From Tubulanus polymorphus (taxonomy: Eukaryota; Nemertea; Palaeonemertea; Tubulaniformes; Tubulanidae), in NCBI RefSeq assembly GCF_964204645.1, contig NC_134027.1, forward strand, positions 19,518,485 to 19,582,484: 64,000 nt of DNA, written 5' to 3'. A program made the position numbers and the translations under genes. The notes under the pieces were generated by a model. That model made no database searches, had not been told where the DNA came from, and worked only from the letters and a program-made list of their open reading frames with translations. Of this stretch, positions 10,695-21,237 are shown one piece after another (position 1 is the stretch's first letter; every line of letters starts with the position of its first letter).

Positions 10695-11233
10695 TTATTA
10701 TAGAAAAATTTTTACTTTCAATATTTGAAAATGTTATAACTCCAGTTGATAATAATGTCATAAATCCGCCTAATTGAAATGATAAATATCCAATCCATTT
10801 ATTTAATTCAGTCATAACTAAATAATCATTTTTTAAATCGGAATATAATCTATTTTCATCTTCAATTGGTACTATATAATTACATAATTTACTATAACCT
10901 TTTACTACATTTTCTGATATTGCGTCATTAATTCTAGCTGTTCTCGCGGCTTCATAAATCTTAAATAATCTAATAATTTCATCTGATTTCATTGTATCTA
11001 ATTCATTATAAGTTAAATTTTTACCGATAAAATTTTTACATTTTCCAGATGCTATTAATATTTCTAATTGATGTTAACAATAAAGATAATATTCATAATT
11101 ATTATTTTTTGTAACATTATTTAAAGCACCATCATCTGGAGTTAATTTTGTTTCTGTTATTCCTAAATCATCTAACCTTTTTTTCAATTGGAACATCACC
11201 ATTTTTAGATTTTATTTTCTTTTCACCTCCCAT
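10695..11233 (-). pseudogene. 200-type Polinton protein, broken
   Basis: Homologue of 37624-38226 (A) and 57057-57692 (C). The start is at 11233 in a TATAAATGG context. A frameshift near 11190 and a stop at about 11078 break it, but 10992-10700 remains readable: the conserved KIYEAARTARINDAISENVVK helix region, NDYLVMTELNKW, then a membrane-like stretch (GYLSFQLGGFMTLLSTGVITF). Function unknown. Confidence 0.75.
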
Positions 11234-11261
11234 TTATATAACAAAAAAAATTAGTTGCGAT

Positions 11262-11545
11262 GTTGCAACTAGAATTCAACTAGAATGTAACTAGAATTCA
11301 ACTATATTAACAAGCTAGTTGAAATATTGTTGTTTTTAATTTCTTGTTAAATCTAGTTGATTTTTGTTCCAACTACCAATAACTAGAATTCAACTAGAAT
11401 GTAACTAAAAATATACTAGATTAACAAGCTAGTTAAAATATTGCTATTTGATTTGATGAAAATATTTTATTTGATTTTTGTTTCAAATACCAATAACTAG
11501 AATTCAACTCGAATGTAACTAAATATGTAATAAATTAACAAACCT
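11262..11545. repeat. Tandem repeat between ATPase and 200-type genes
   Basis: About 2.5 copies of a roughly 115-120 bp unit. Each begins with iterated AACTAGAATTCAACTAGAA-type steps and ends with TTAACAAGCTAGTT. The CTAGTT/AACTAG steps are themselves inverted repeats. It lies between the end of the ATPase pseudogene (11554) and the start of the 200-type gene (11233). A and C have no equivalent there, because their gene order differs. Confidence 0.8.
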
Positions 11546-11553
11546 GTTGAATT

Positions 11554-12158
11554 TATTTAAATTCATATTTAAATGGGTGTTGTAATCTAAATAGTAATTT
11601 TGATCTTTTAATATTTTTCAACTTATCCATATATTCATTATGTAAATCATGTGGAATTATATCATTTTCCTCAAGTGCATTTTTCATCGATTTTCTATCT
11701 TTATTGTAGAATAAAACTAGAAATCTAATGTTTTCTCTAAAGTCTTTAACAATTGAATTATATTTTTGATTTAAAACCCAAGTTGTTATCCCAAAATGTC
11801 TGCCAGAAAAAGCTAAATAACATAACTCACTCTCTCTAATTTTTGAATCATGTAAATTTGCACAATCATCTATAATGAATAATGTATTTGATCCTTTATA
11901 AATATCTATTGCTATTTTAATACAATTATCTAAATTTTCTTTTACTGTTTTAGGATCTAATATAATAAATTTATTATTTCAAGTTATATTTCTATCATAA
12001 GTTTGATTAAATTCATATGTTGGACAAAATAATACTATATTATCAAAATAGTTTTCATAAACAGTTTCTAATAAATTTAATATAAAATAAGTTTTTCCAC
12101 AATTTGTTACACCAGAAATTAACATATTATGAGGCTCAATAAATAATTCCTTATTCAT
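11554..12158 (-). pseudogene. Polinton packaging ATPase (A32/FtsK-like), one nonsense codon
   Basis: Homologue of the ATPase at 35591-36202. The Walker A motif GVTNCGKT, the Walker B area (TLFIIDDCANLHDSK) and the GITTWVLNQK segment are all readable. A TGA at about 11981-11983 interrupts the frame, and the C-terminal YEFK ends at 11554. The start at 12158 overlaps the integrase 3' end, with the same integrase-ATPase coupling as A and C. In capsid-forming elements this ATPase would drive DNA into the particle. Confidence 0.85.
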
Positions 12159-13283
12159 TTATATATTTTTAATTTTACTTGATAATGTCCATTCATTGAA
12201 TTTATCCGGCCATCCAACCCATTTTACTAAAGAATATTTTTTTCTTTTAATAGTTTTTGTCTTTAATACTTTTTCAATTTTATATTCTTGTTCTAGATTT
12301 TCAGTAGTTAAACTTAATTCTTCTTCGTAAAAGTAGCCATCAACTTCTTCACCATCTAAATCTTCTAATTTATAGACATATGGTTTTGTTGTTATTACCT
12401 TTTTTATTTTATATATTTCTCTAGTAAAATTTCGATCGTATCCTTTATCAAATATCTTTTTATACTTAGAAATTCTAACATTTTGACCAACTTTAAATTT
12501 AGGTTCACCAAAATCATCTACAAGAAATGCTGCATATAAATTATTCCAAACAATTTCAGCATTTTCAGGTTTTCTAGCATCAATAGGTTTCATTCCAATA
12601 GAAGAATGATAAGAATTGTTATATCCTTCTATCAATTTTGGTAAAACATCAATCCATTTAAAAGTATTATTTGCTGTAAAATATTTCCACATTCTTGTTC
12701 TTAATGTTCTATTAAATCGTTCAACAACTGCTGCTTTTTTATCCGATTTTGTTGAAAAATATTTAATATTATGATTGTCTTAGAGTTCATGAACAAGTGA
12801 ATTATCAAATTCTTTTCCATCATCAAATTGTATTTTTTCTGGCTTTAGTTTATCATCCGAAAGAAATTTTCTTAAAACATTTTTGATGTTTGTACAGCAT
12901 CTTTTCTATAAAGTGGGAAACTCCATACATAACGACTAAAAATATCAATTATATTCAATATCCACCAATAATCATCATTATCTTTCTTAACATTTTTCAT
13001 ATCAATTAAATCTCCTTGCCACTGTCTGTTGATCTACATAACTTACCATAGTTTTACGAGTTTTATATTTTCTAACAATTTTTTTATGTGTTGTGTATGT
13101 AAGTTGTTCTAACATAAATTCATTTATATCTTTAAATTTAACTAAATTTTGTGGGATTATCTTATCTTGTTTTACTTGACGCCATATATTTTTGGTAGAA
13201 GAATAAGCAACCGAACTCTCAGGGTTGTAATATAAATTTCTTAAATATTGTTCTTTAGTATTGGGAGTTTTTTTACCGCCCAT
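12159..13283 (-). pseudogene. Polinton integrase (rve with chromodomain), broken
   Basis: Homologue of 36195-37283. 13283-13002 carries the N-terminal part (EQYLRNLYYNPES to VSYVDQQ). A frame break near 13015 precedes the catalytic core, whose DLIDM aspartate is still readable in another frame; further stops lie at about 12780-12900. 12692-12159 is open and holds the end of the core and the chromodomain (IEKVLKTK...LVKWVGWPDKFNEW). It follows MCP in the same direction here, unlike in A, where it faces MCP. Confidence 0.85.
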
Positions 13284-13313
13284 TTATATATCCTTAATTT
13301 TAACTTTATATTT

Positions 13314-13366
13314 CTAATATTGAATACTATCTAATTGTGAATTTACAATATTTAATTGTGCGTCAG

Positions 13367-13457
<91 letters not shown>

Positions 13458-14608
13458 TTTTTCATGAATAATTGTATTCCATCTTTAGTGTTCTGTAGTT
13501 TTTTTCCAGAACCATGTAATGAATTATCCTCTGTTGTTCTAAAATCTAACCATAATGCATATTTATTACCGGCATAATAATCAATTTGATTAATATTACA
13601 ATTTTCAGATGATTTTACTTTTTCATTCATAAAATTTTTTCTAATTTCTGGCCATTGATCTATCATTCTCATTCCTTGACAAAATATTTTATTTGCTATT
13701 CCTTCGATAGTTATTTCTACTTTTGTTATTTCAGGATTAAAATAATTATCTACCTTTATTGCACCATAAGAATATGTTGCAATGGTAAAAAATATGAATA
13801 TACCTTTAATAGATCTTCTTGGGAAGTTGATAGTTCTCATTGATTATTTCATCATTTGCATTAATAGTTACAGTTTTAAATTTATCAATACAATCATATA
13901 ATAATGAAAATCCTTGATTGTGTTGAGTTTGAATTGTGTTAGCAATATTTTCATTAGTTACTGTCATATTCTAAACATATATTCGATAATTTATAACCCA
14001 TATCTTTAACAACGCTAGATAATACAATTTCATTTACAGGAGCAAATGTTATCTCAAATATAATATCTTCTTGAATTACATATTTATATAAAGGTGCATT
14101 ATTATTTATCAATTCATAGTGTAATGGAATTTTATATTTGCTTCCATAAATCTTTTTAATCAAATTATCTACATCATTAGTTACTATTGCGTTATCAGAG
14201 TCTGATCTTAATTTATTTTGGTTTTCTGATTGGATTCCTTGAAATATCATATTATTTCTATTTTCTTTAATTAACCATAAATCTTTATAATGCATAAATA
14301 AATTATAATCATCTAATGAGTAAACTTTTTCTGGACCAATCTTTATAGTTAATTTTTTTAATCAAATATCTTCCAACATTATCAACAACATAATTATTAT
14401 TATTACCGGTTACTTTTATATCGGCTGATAAATAAATACTATTTGGAACATAAAAAGTAGTTTGTGTTAATCGAGGAATTCTAACATATAAAGTTTCATC
14501 AGGATTAATATTAGAAGGGTTATGAGTAATTATATGAGGAGATCTTTCTGCTTTAATAGCATTAGATATTCTATGATTCTCAGAAGGATTGATATAACGC
14601 CCACTCAT
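13314..14608 (-). pseudogene. Polinton major capsid protein, broken and microsatellite-expanded
   Basis: Homologue of the double-jelly-roll capsid protein at 33203-34452. The start at 14608 lies in AAATAAATGAG. Readable blocks are 14608-14309, 14295-13954 and 13840-13490 in different frames, including YVRIPRLTQTTFYVPNS, the SNICLEYD segment and VEITIEGIANKIFCQGM. A long TA tract (13366-13455) has expanded inside the last 40 codons. At least three lesions make it non-functional. Confidence 0.85.
13366..13455. repeat. (TA)n microsatellite
   Basis: About 90 bp of nearly pure TA with one G interruption, inside the 3' end of the Polinton B major capsid gene. The equivalent places in A (about 34385) and C (about 60885) hold only a short TATATT stretch, so the expansion is specific to this copy. 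Confidence 0.95.
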
Positions 14609-14632
14609 TTATTTAACTAGAAAATTAATCAT

Positions 14633-14717
14633 TTATTTTTTATCATGTTTACTTGATAAAATAATATGTTCAGCAGCAAAGTTGATAATGTTTCCTGCAG
14701 ATTTCAATATAAAACCA
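14633..14717 (-). pseudogene. 3' end of the coiled-coil/TM protein gene (Polinton B)
   Basis: Downstream piece of the gene at 21238-22541, separated by the BEL insertion at 14723-21232. It reads the VGFILKSAGNIINFAAEHII membrane segment of the A protein. About 12 codons of the last hydrophobic stretch are missing compared with A. ACAAT at 14718-14722 is one copy of the BEL target duplication. Confidence 0.8.
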
Positions 14718-14722
14718 ACAAT

Positions 14723-15144
14723 TGTTCTAAATCGACGAAACGAATCCTCGAAAATCTATTGAACACGAAAGCACAGCTACATTTCAAACTCAGCGTGTTT
14801 ATTTTAACAACTAACGATGCTGCACTATGCCATATAATGCCGGTTTGCTACAAATATGAAAATATATATATAAGTAATCAATTCAATTTATGCAAAGAAA
14901 ACTAACCCACAGCAAATCTAAAAATTCGTTACTTACAATTACTGTAGCTCCTCGAGCAAGTTTCTACGAAAATGACCAATGCTCAACTGTGAGATATTCA
15001 ATATATACTGTATATATAATGTACTAGACTTAGTAACAACAAAGCATGGAGAGGTTCAATGATGGGTTACAAATCCTACAGTACTAAAGCTAAACTCGAC
15101 TACAATAAAATTCTATAGCAGCAACCGGACTTCAATTTACAACA
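14723..15144 (-). repeat. BEL 3' LTR
   Basis: 422 bp. On the minus strand this is the downstream LTR, 151 bp after the pol stop. It matches 20810-21232 with few substitutions and one length difference (a run of A near the integrase-proximal end). Confidence 0.93.
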
Positions 15145-15295
15145 CAGCACCTCCTAAACATCCGTATCAGACGGTGTTTGAAAATATAACGATATCATAT
15201 TACAAAGATTACATGATTACTTCAAATACATATTATTGTCGTATCAAATATAAGTAATTATCTCGCACATACAAATACAAATTTAATCAAGATAA

Positions 15296-18200
15296 TTATA
15301 CAATACTCTCTTCCAATACGCAAAGCTTAACTACTGGTCGAACATATTCTGACGAAGAGGTTTTTACTTTTACCGAACGAATTCGTCCATCATTAGGACT
15401 AGCATAAACTTCAATAGAACGACCCAATGGCCATTGACCACGAGGAATGTCTTTGTCTTTGATTAACACTAAGTCACCTAATTTGACATTTTCTGTATTT
15501 TCTAGCCACTTGCTTCTCATGGTTAAGGGTGGCAAATACTCTTTCAGCCAGCGACGCCAAAAGTGGTCTGCCAGAACCTGGGACTGACGCCATCTTTTTC
15601 TACTGTTGATTTCACGCTCATGAAATACTCCAAGGGCCACGACAGAACTAGCACCCCCGTGTAAAAAGTGGTTTGGTGTAATGGGTGTAAAATCTGCAGG
15701 ATCCACGCTATTATAAGTTAAAGGTCGACTATAAACAGATGCTTCCACCTCTATAAGCGTTGTTCGCAGCACGTTTTCAGGAAATGGTTGTCCTTTAAGG
15801 ACTGATTTGATAGCCGCCTTTACCGTTCGAACCAATCTCTCCCAAACCCCACCAAAATGGGGGGCACAGGGACTATTAAAGGTCCATTTAATACCCTTTT
15901 CATGACAAAAATTAGAAATACGAGATTGATTTAATTGTGTTAAACATTCTCTTAACTCTCTCTCAGCTCCAACTAAGTTGGAACCATTGTCACTATAAAT
16001 ATGACTCGGCTGACCACGTCGCCCAATGAAATTCCTCAGAATTAGTAAAAATGTGTCAGTTTCCATTGAGTCAGCTACTTCCAAATGTACTGCACGAGTT
16101 ACTAAACACGTGAATAAGCAAACCCATACTTTGATTGTAGAACGCCCTCTTTTGATGAATAAAGGGCCAAAATAGTCTACCCCACTAAATTGAAAGGGTC
16201 TGCAATGGCTAGTAATTCTATGTGCGGGTAAATCCGACATAAAAGGAACTCTAGACTTAGCTAATCGACGACGACAACCGAAGCACCGCGAAATCGCACG
16301 CTTTGCGACAGATCTAGCTTTAATTGGCCAGTACTTTTGACGAACTAATGAAATCAAGTGCTCTGGACCAGCATGGAAATGAATAAGGTGTTCTTTTCGT
16401 ACAAGAAGCTCCGTGATATGATGAGAGAAAGGGAGAAGCAACTGATGGCGCGCCTCTACGGAAACATTTGGAGCATTGTGAATCCTTCCACCTACTCTGA
16501 TACAGGAGCCATCAAAAACTGGATCAAGACAGCGCAAAGAACTATGATCCTTTAACTTCCCCTTTTTAAGGAAAGAGAACTCCTCTGGGAATGAGTCAGG
16601 TTGGGCTTGAGAAACTAAGCATGTTTCCGCAAAATCAAAATCTTCCACTGTCAAAGTTTTTGCTTTTACAGCTGTATATCCCAAACGTGGAACGTGTGAG
16701 GCAAAATTCCTGATAGCCCTTAAAATCCAAGCTGTTCTGCGTAACAAAGGGTACCAACGAGAATAATCCTCCGGCTGTACAAGACCCGTTAAGTCAATGA
16801 CTGGCTCAGCCTGAGGAAATGCTAAGACTTTATTCACTACCTTAGTTTTCTTGAGATTTTCATCTATATCTGAAATGATACCTAGATCAGGCTGAGACGG
16901 CCATTGCTTTTCAGGAACACGGAGAAATTCGGGACCTGCAAACCAACGATGCGAAAAAGTCAGATCAGAAGCTAAAAGCCCCCTTGAGCAATCGTCCGCA
17001 GGATTCGACTCGGATGCAATATACATCCACTGATTAACCGATGATATTTCACGAATTTCCCCCACTCTATTGGCTACAAAAATCTTGAATCTTTTTTTTT
17101 CATTACGAATATATCGTAAAACAGTTTGTGAGTCAGTCCAATAAGAGACTTCAATGTCACAAATTTCTGACAGTTCTCGCTTCAAAACCTCACCCAAACG
17201 AACCGACATAACTGCACCTTGCAGCTCCAATTTCGGCATGGTTAAAGGATGTTTTGTAGGAGCTAAGTGAGTTTTTGAAGCGAGAAAGGTAGTTTGAAAT
17301 GAACTATCAATCAAATAACGCAAATATGCTACACTACCAAATGCCCTCTCGGACGCGTCACTAAACAAATGCAACTGTACATTACTAACAGAAGGAGAAA
17401 ACAACTCATGGTGACGAGGAATTTTCAGCTCATGCAACAACTTCAACTCATTTTGCCATTCATCCCAGGTTACCAATAAGTCCCCAGAAATATCTTCATC
17501 CCATTCGAACCCAGACCGCCATATATCTTGAATCAAACACTTGGCCCTAAGTATGAATGGTGATAGGAAACCTAATGGATCAAAAATGGATGAGACAGCG
17601 CTTATGATACCTCGTTTAGTAAGTTTAACATCTTTGATAACAGGTTTAAATACAAAGGAATCATTCTGAGCGTTCCATTTCACACCTAAAGTCCGTTCTA
17701 CTGATAAGTCACCTAAGTCTAGGTCTAACGAAGGGTTAGCAAGTTCTTCAGGGTGAATTTGGGATAGGACCCATTTACTTGATGACATCCACTTTGTGAG
17801 ATGGAAACCTCCTTTAGCAAGAATATCTTTTACCTCATAAGCTAATTGCAACGCTTTGCTATCACCAGGAACTGACTTGAGAAAATCATCCACATAGAAA
17901 TTTCGCAAGACAGAATTTACAGCGATGCTACTAAAACAATCAATGTTATCACGAGCTGATCTTTTTAGAGCGTAATTCGCACAACAAGGCGAGTCTCGAG
18001 CACCGAAAATGTGCACCAACATCTTAAAAACCTCCGGAGAACCATATGAGCCATCTGGCCGCCAAAGGAATCTCAATGTTTCAGATTCGCTTTCAGAGGT
18101 TCTCACTTGATGAAACATCGCTTGTATGTCCGCAACAAGCGCTGTTTCAAATAAACGAAATCTTTGTAAGACACCAAACAAACTATTTAACAGATCAGGG

Positions 18201-19033
18201 CCTGTCATTAGTAAGTTGTTTAACGAAGAACCCCTGAACTGCGAAGCTGCATCAAACACTACCCGAAATTTACCCGGCTTGTTCGGGTTCAAAACGCAAT
18301 GGTGAGGGAGATACCAAGTTCTAGGTGTCGAAATAATTTCTTCCTCCGGAGTCAACTTTCGAGCATACCCAGCGGAAATATAGCCATTAAGTGTATCACA
18401 ATAGCCATTTTTAATTACAGAATCTTTACACAGGCGGTTTGTTAGCAAGTCAAATCTTCTCTTAGCTAATGGAAAGTTATTTGGTAAAACACTATTTTCA
18501 TCTCTCCATAGCATACCTACTTGATAATGATCACCCACAAGTTGGGTTGTTTCTTCAAGAATTTTAAGAGCTCTTTGATCTTCAACCGATCCAATCTTAT
18601 CAGGGTAAGTTACACCAAAGGATTCTGTTGACCAAAAGTTCTCAATTTGTCGTGAGAGTGAATTTTCATCAACAAGAGAGCATTCCGAAACAATTGAATG
18701 GACGTGAACATCGCACAAGTCATTTGACATGTTCCCAAACAAACACCACCCTAATCTAGTCCGAATAGCTAAGGGCTGATTTGATGTCCCTTCCCTTACC
18801 TCTAATTGTATATGTGCTCTAGGTACATTTGCACCCAAAAGTACTTTAACCTGACGTGGGAATGTATCAGGAAATCGCAGACCCTCTAAATGTTTCAACT
18901 TATGAGGAGAAAATTCATTATATTTCTGAAGTGGACAACTGATATTACCAGATGTAGTCATGCTTGGGACACATGAATGACAAAGGATCATTGCTTCGAA
19001 CGGTAAAGGAAACACGGCGAGATAACTGTGCAT
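15296..19033 (-). CDS. BEL/Pao pol: protease tail, RT, RNase H, integrase, DUF5641-like end
   Basis: Polyprotein for reverse transcription and integration. About 1245 residues open. The RT core includes WYLPHHCVLNPNKPGKFRVV (about 240), the FGARDSPCCANYALKR segment (about 345) and the catalytic YVDDFL (about 378-383). RNase H follows with LFSDASERAFGSVAYL and a WTDSQTVLRYI segment. The integrase has an HHCC zinc domain (about 855-905) and a DDE core with GVDYFGPL, YSDNGSNLVGAERELRE and a FGGVWERLVRTVK segment. The end (GDLVLIKD...WPLGR) is the DUF5641-like tail. The frame lies +1 relative to gag and overlaps it by 89 bases, so expression needs frameshifting or the copy carries one small lesion. 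Confidence 0.93.
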   Translation of the reverse strand: MHSYLAVFPLPFEAMILCHSCVPSMTTSGNISCPLQKYNEFSPHKLKHLEGLRFPDTFPRQVKVLLGANVPRAHIQLEVREGTSNQPLAIRTRLGWCLFGNMSNDLCDVHVHSIVSECSLVDENSLSRQIENFWSTESFGVTYPDKIGSVEDQRALKILEETTQLVGDHYQVGMLWRDENSVLPNNFPLAKRRFDLLTNRLCKDSVIKNGYCDTLNGYISAGYARKLTPEEEIISTPRTWYLPHHCVLNPNKPGKFRVVFDAASQFRGSSLNNLLMTGPDLLNSLFGVLQRFRLFETALVADIQAMFHQVRTSESESETLRFLWRPDGSYGSPEVFKMLVHIFGARDSPCCANYALKRSARDNIDCFSSIAVNSVLRNFYVDDFLKSVPGDSKALQLAYEVKDILAKGGFHLTKWMSSSKWVLSQIHPEELANPSLDLDLGDLSVERTLGVKWNAQNDSFVFKPVIKDVKLTKRGIISAVSSIFDPLGFLSPFILRAKCLIQDIWRSGFEWDEDISGDLLVTWDEWQNELKLLHELKIPRHHELFSPSVSNVQLHLFSDASERAFGSVAYLRYLIDSSFQTTFLASKTHLAPTKHPLTMPKLELQGAVMSVRLGEVLKRELSEICDIEVSYWTDSQTVLRYIRNEKKRFKIFVANRVGEIREISSVNQWMYIASESNPADDCSRGLLASDLTFSHRWFAGPEFLRVPEKQWPSQPDLGIISDIDENLKKTKVVNKVLAFPQAEPVIDLTGLVQPEDYSRWYPLLRRTAWILRAIRNFASHVPRLGYTAVKAKTLTVEDFDFAETCLVSQAQPDSFPEEFSFLKKGKLKDHSSLRCLDPVFDGSCIRVGGRIHNAPNVSVEARHQLLLPFSHHITELLVRKEHLIHFHAGPEHLISLVRQKYWPIKARSVAKRAISRCFGCRRRLAKSRVPFMSDLPAHRITSHCRPFQFSGVDYFGPLFIKRGRSTIKVWVCLFTCLVTRAVHLEVADSMETDTFLLILRNFIGRRGQPSHIYSDNGSNLVGAERELRECLTQLNQSRISNFCHEKGIKWTFNSPCAPHFGGVWERLVRTVKAAIKSVLKGQPFPENVLRTTLIEVEASVYSRPLTYNSVDPADFTPITPNHFLHGGASSVVALGVFHEREINSRKRWRQSQVLADHFWRRWLKEYLPPLTMRSKWLENTENVKLGDLVLIKDKDIPRGQWPLGRSIEVYASPNDGRIRSVKVKTSSSEYVRPVVKLCVLEESIV

Positions 19034-20780
19034 CGCTTGAGTGAAGTGTGTTGATAGTCAATACTTGTTTTTTACCAGACAACCCTAAATCAATAGCCAG
19101 ATCTTCACGGATTAATGTCACGTCACTCCCAGAATCCAGCAGACCATACGTCGATATACGTCTTCCGTTAGCACCCTGAACCACAATCGGCAAAACCTGA
19201 AAATACACGTCAGAACAATTACTATCGAGACCAAGAACTATATTGCGTTCTATTGCGCTAGGTGCTACACCTTGACTACTACTGGCTTGCGATTCACTAT
19301 TACAAGTGTCTAGATTCTGAGTTTGATTCTTTTGTTCAATATCATTAATTTTGATTTTACGTTTAACATGAAGCAGTGTATGATGTCTCTTGCCACACCC
19401 TGGTTCTTTACAGCAAGAAAGAGATTTGCAAGTCGCAATGAAATGACCAGGTGACAAACAATTAATACACAAACGTAATCTCTTGACTAGAGCAAATCTT
19501 TCATCTACCGATTTATCAATGAAATCTCCACAATTACTCACAGAATGACTACCTGAACAAATAACACATTCAAATATTTTCCCACCTGACACGCAACTGC
19601 TAGACATCTGTTTCGTGGAATTATTCACATTGATTTTCCGTGATCCTAAAGCATTACTAGAAAAATTATTACGTTTCAATTTCAACCTATTTTGTTGTAA
19701 TGAAAATGGACCGAAGTCAGCGTCAACACAATCTTTGAGCCAACTTTCTAGATCAAACAATGTAGGATCTCGTTTTCGAGATATACGTCTAACGAATTCG
19801 TTCCATTTTGAACGCTTGTCAATCGGGATACGTTTTACAACTTTCTGTAATAAATCACTACTGCCAATTTCAGAAAGATAATTCATTTGTTTTAGAGTAA
19901 TTAAGCAATCTCTCACACTAATGTAAAAGGAACGTAATGATATTGAATCATATGAATTTGTGGGTGGACCGTTCGTAATTGATTCAATATAAGCCCTAGC
20001 TACGTGTACTCTGTGTCCAAACACAAACTTTAGCTCCTTAAGGGAGCGTGCATAATTACAACCACTAAACCCAAGACCTTGAATGAGCTCTCTGGCCTCA
20101 CCTTTCACATGCGACTGCAGAAGGTCTTGACGTCTGGAATCTTTGATCCCGGGACGATTATGTACTTGCACATAAAACTGCTCAATGAACCTTGGCCATA
20201 CAAGTGGTGAACCGTCGAACATCGGGAGACCAACTTTCGGTAAATCTCGATCAATCTCCATCTTGATAACGGCTTCTTCCAGGGAGGTTGATGATTCCAC
20301 ATTTACTATAGTTTCGACTCCTTCGACCAAATCATCGATCCACGCATCAATGGTCCTAAGCGACGAGTTGTTTACAGCATTCGTCACGACATTCTCTGAA
20401 AGATCCTCTGCAACTGGATGCGACACGGAAGATGTAGACGACGCTTGGAAAACGGGTGCATTCGGATCAAGAGACGAGTCTCTTTTAGCAAAATTGTCTA
20501 ACCTTTCTAAAGCAACCATAGCTTTATCGAAATAACACTCCATCCAACGCCCAGCGGTTTCGATTTCTTCTTCATTCTCGAGTACAGACATGAACTTGTC
20601 GTGAGCAGTTTGCAGATTTTGCAAACATCCAGTGATACGTTGCTTTGCCGGTTCAACAGCCGCCGATATGCGAACTGAATCCGCAGCATCAATAGCACGA
20701 GTAAGCCAACCAGCGAGACTTGTACGAGTGGCTTTCAACGACTTACTTTTACTAGTATTTGAATCTTCGTTATCGGTCAT
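18945..20780 (-). CDS. BEL/Pao gag-protease
   Basis: 611 residues. The N-terminal two thirds is Gag-like (VGLPMFDGSPLVWPRFIEQF, about 178, typical of BEL capsid regions). A zinc-knuckle cluster follows (CINCLSPGHFIATC, then a Cys/His-rich CCKEPGCGKRHHTLLH), then an aspartic protease with GLLDSGSDVTLI (about 545). The end of the frame runs past the point where pol takes over in the +1 frame, so the last 30 residues may not belong to the native product. The start is 29 bases inside the right LTR. Confidence 0.9.
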   Translation of the reverse strand: MTDNEDSNTSKSKSLKATRTSLAGWLTRAIDAADSVRISAAVEPAKQRITGCLQNLQTAHDKFMSVLENEEEIETAGRWMECYFDKAMVALERLDNFAKRDSSLDPNAPVFQASSTSSVSHPVAEDLSENVVTNAVNNSSLRTIDAWIDDLVEGVETIVNVESSTSLEEAVIKMEIDRDLPKVGLPMFDGSPLVWPRFIEQFYVQVHNRPGIKDSRRQDLLQSHVKGEARELIQGLGFSGCNYARSLKELKFVFGHRVHVARAYIESITNGPPTNSYDSISLRSFYISVRDCLITLKQMNYLSEIGSSDLLQKVVKRIPIDKRSKWNEFVRRISRKRDPTLFDLESWLKDCVDADFGPFSLQQNRLKLKRNNFSSNALGSRKINVNNSTKQMSSSCVSGGKIFECVICSGSHSVSNCGDFIDKSVDERFALVKRLRLCINCLSPGHFIATCKSLSCCKEPGCGKRHHTLLHVKRKIKINDIEQKNQTQNLDTCNSESQASSSQGVAPSAIERNIVLGLDSNCSDVYFQVLPIVVQGANGRRISTYGLLDSGSDVTLIREDLAIDLGLSGKKQVLTINTLHSSDAQLSRRVSFTVRSNDPLSFMCPKHDYIW

Positions 20781-20809
20781 GATGAGCTTTCGAGTAATTC
20801 AAACTATAA

Positions 20810-21232
20810 TGTTCTAAATCGACGAAACGAATCCTCGAAAATCTATTGAACACGAAAGCACAGCTACATTTCAAACTCAGCGTGTTTATTTTAGCAACTA
20901 ACGATGCTGCACTATGCCATATAATGCCGGTTTGCTACAAATATGAAAATATATATATAAGTAATCAATTCAATTTATGCAAAGAAAACTAACCCACAGC
21001 AAATCTAAAAATTCGTTACTTACAATTACTGTAGCTCCTCGAGCAAGTTTCTACGAAAATGACCAATGCTCAACTGTGAGATATTCAATATATACTGTAT
21101 ATATAATGTACTAGACTTAGTAACAACAAAGCATGGAGAGGTTCAATGAAGGGTTACAAATCCTACAGTACTAAAGCTAAACTCGACTACAATAAAATTC
21201 TATAGCAGCAAACCGGACTTCAATTTACAACA
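20810..21232 (-). repeat. BEL 5' LTR
   Basis: 423 bp, upstream LTR on the minus strand, ending 29 bases before the gag ATG. A TATATAT-rich stretch at about 20948-20958 may hold the promoter. I could not recognise the tRNA primer site next to it with confidence. Confidence 0.93.
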
Positions 21233-21237
21233 ACAAT

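Larger units (their letters stand above)
14723..21232 (-). mobile_element. BEL/Pao LTR retrotransposon, nearly intact
   Basis: LTRs at 14723-15144 (422 bp) and 20810-21232 (423 bp) run in the same direction and differ at only a few positions, so the insertion is recent. Target duplication ACAAT at 14718-14722 and 21233-21237. On the minus strand the LTR begins TGTTGT and ends AACA. The internal part holds gag-protease and a pol frame of 1245 codons. The target is the coiled-coil/TM gene of Polinton B, and the uninterrupted site is visible in Polinton C at about 62221. Confidence 0.95.

Noticed and set aside
13356-13577. Open frames of alternating Ile/Tyr on both strands
   Set aside because: They are translations of the TA microsatellite, not genes.
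20185-20535. 116-codon plus-strand frame over BEL gag
   Set aside because: Antisense shadow of gag with no supporting motif.
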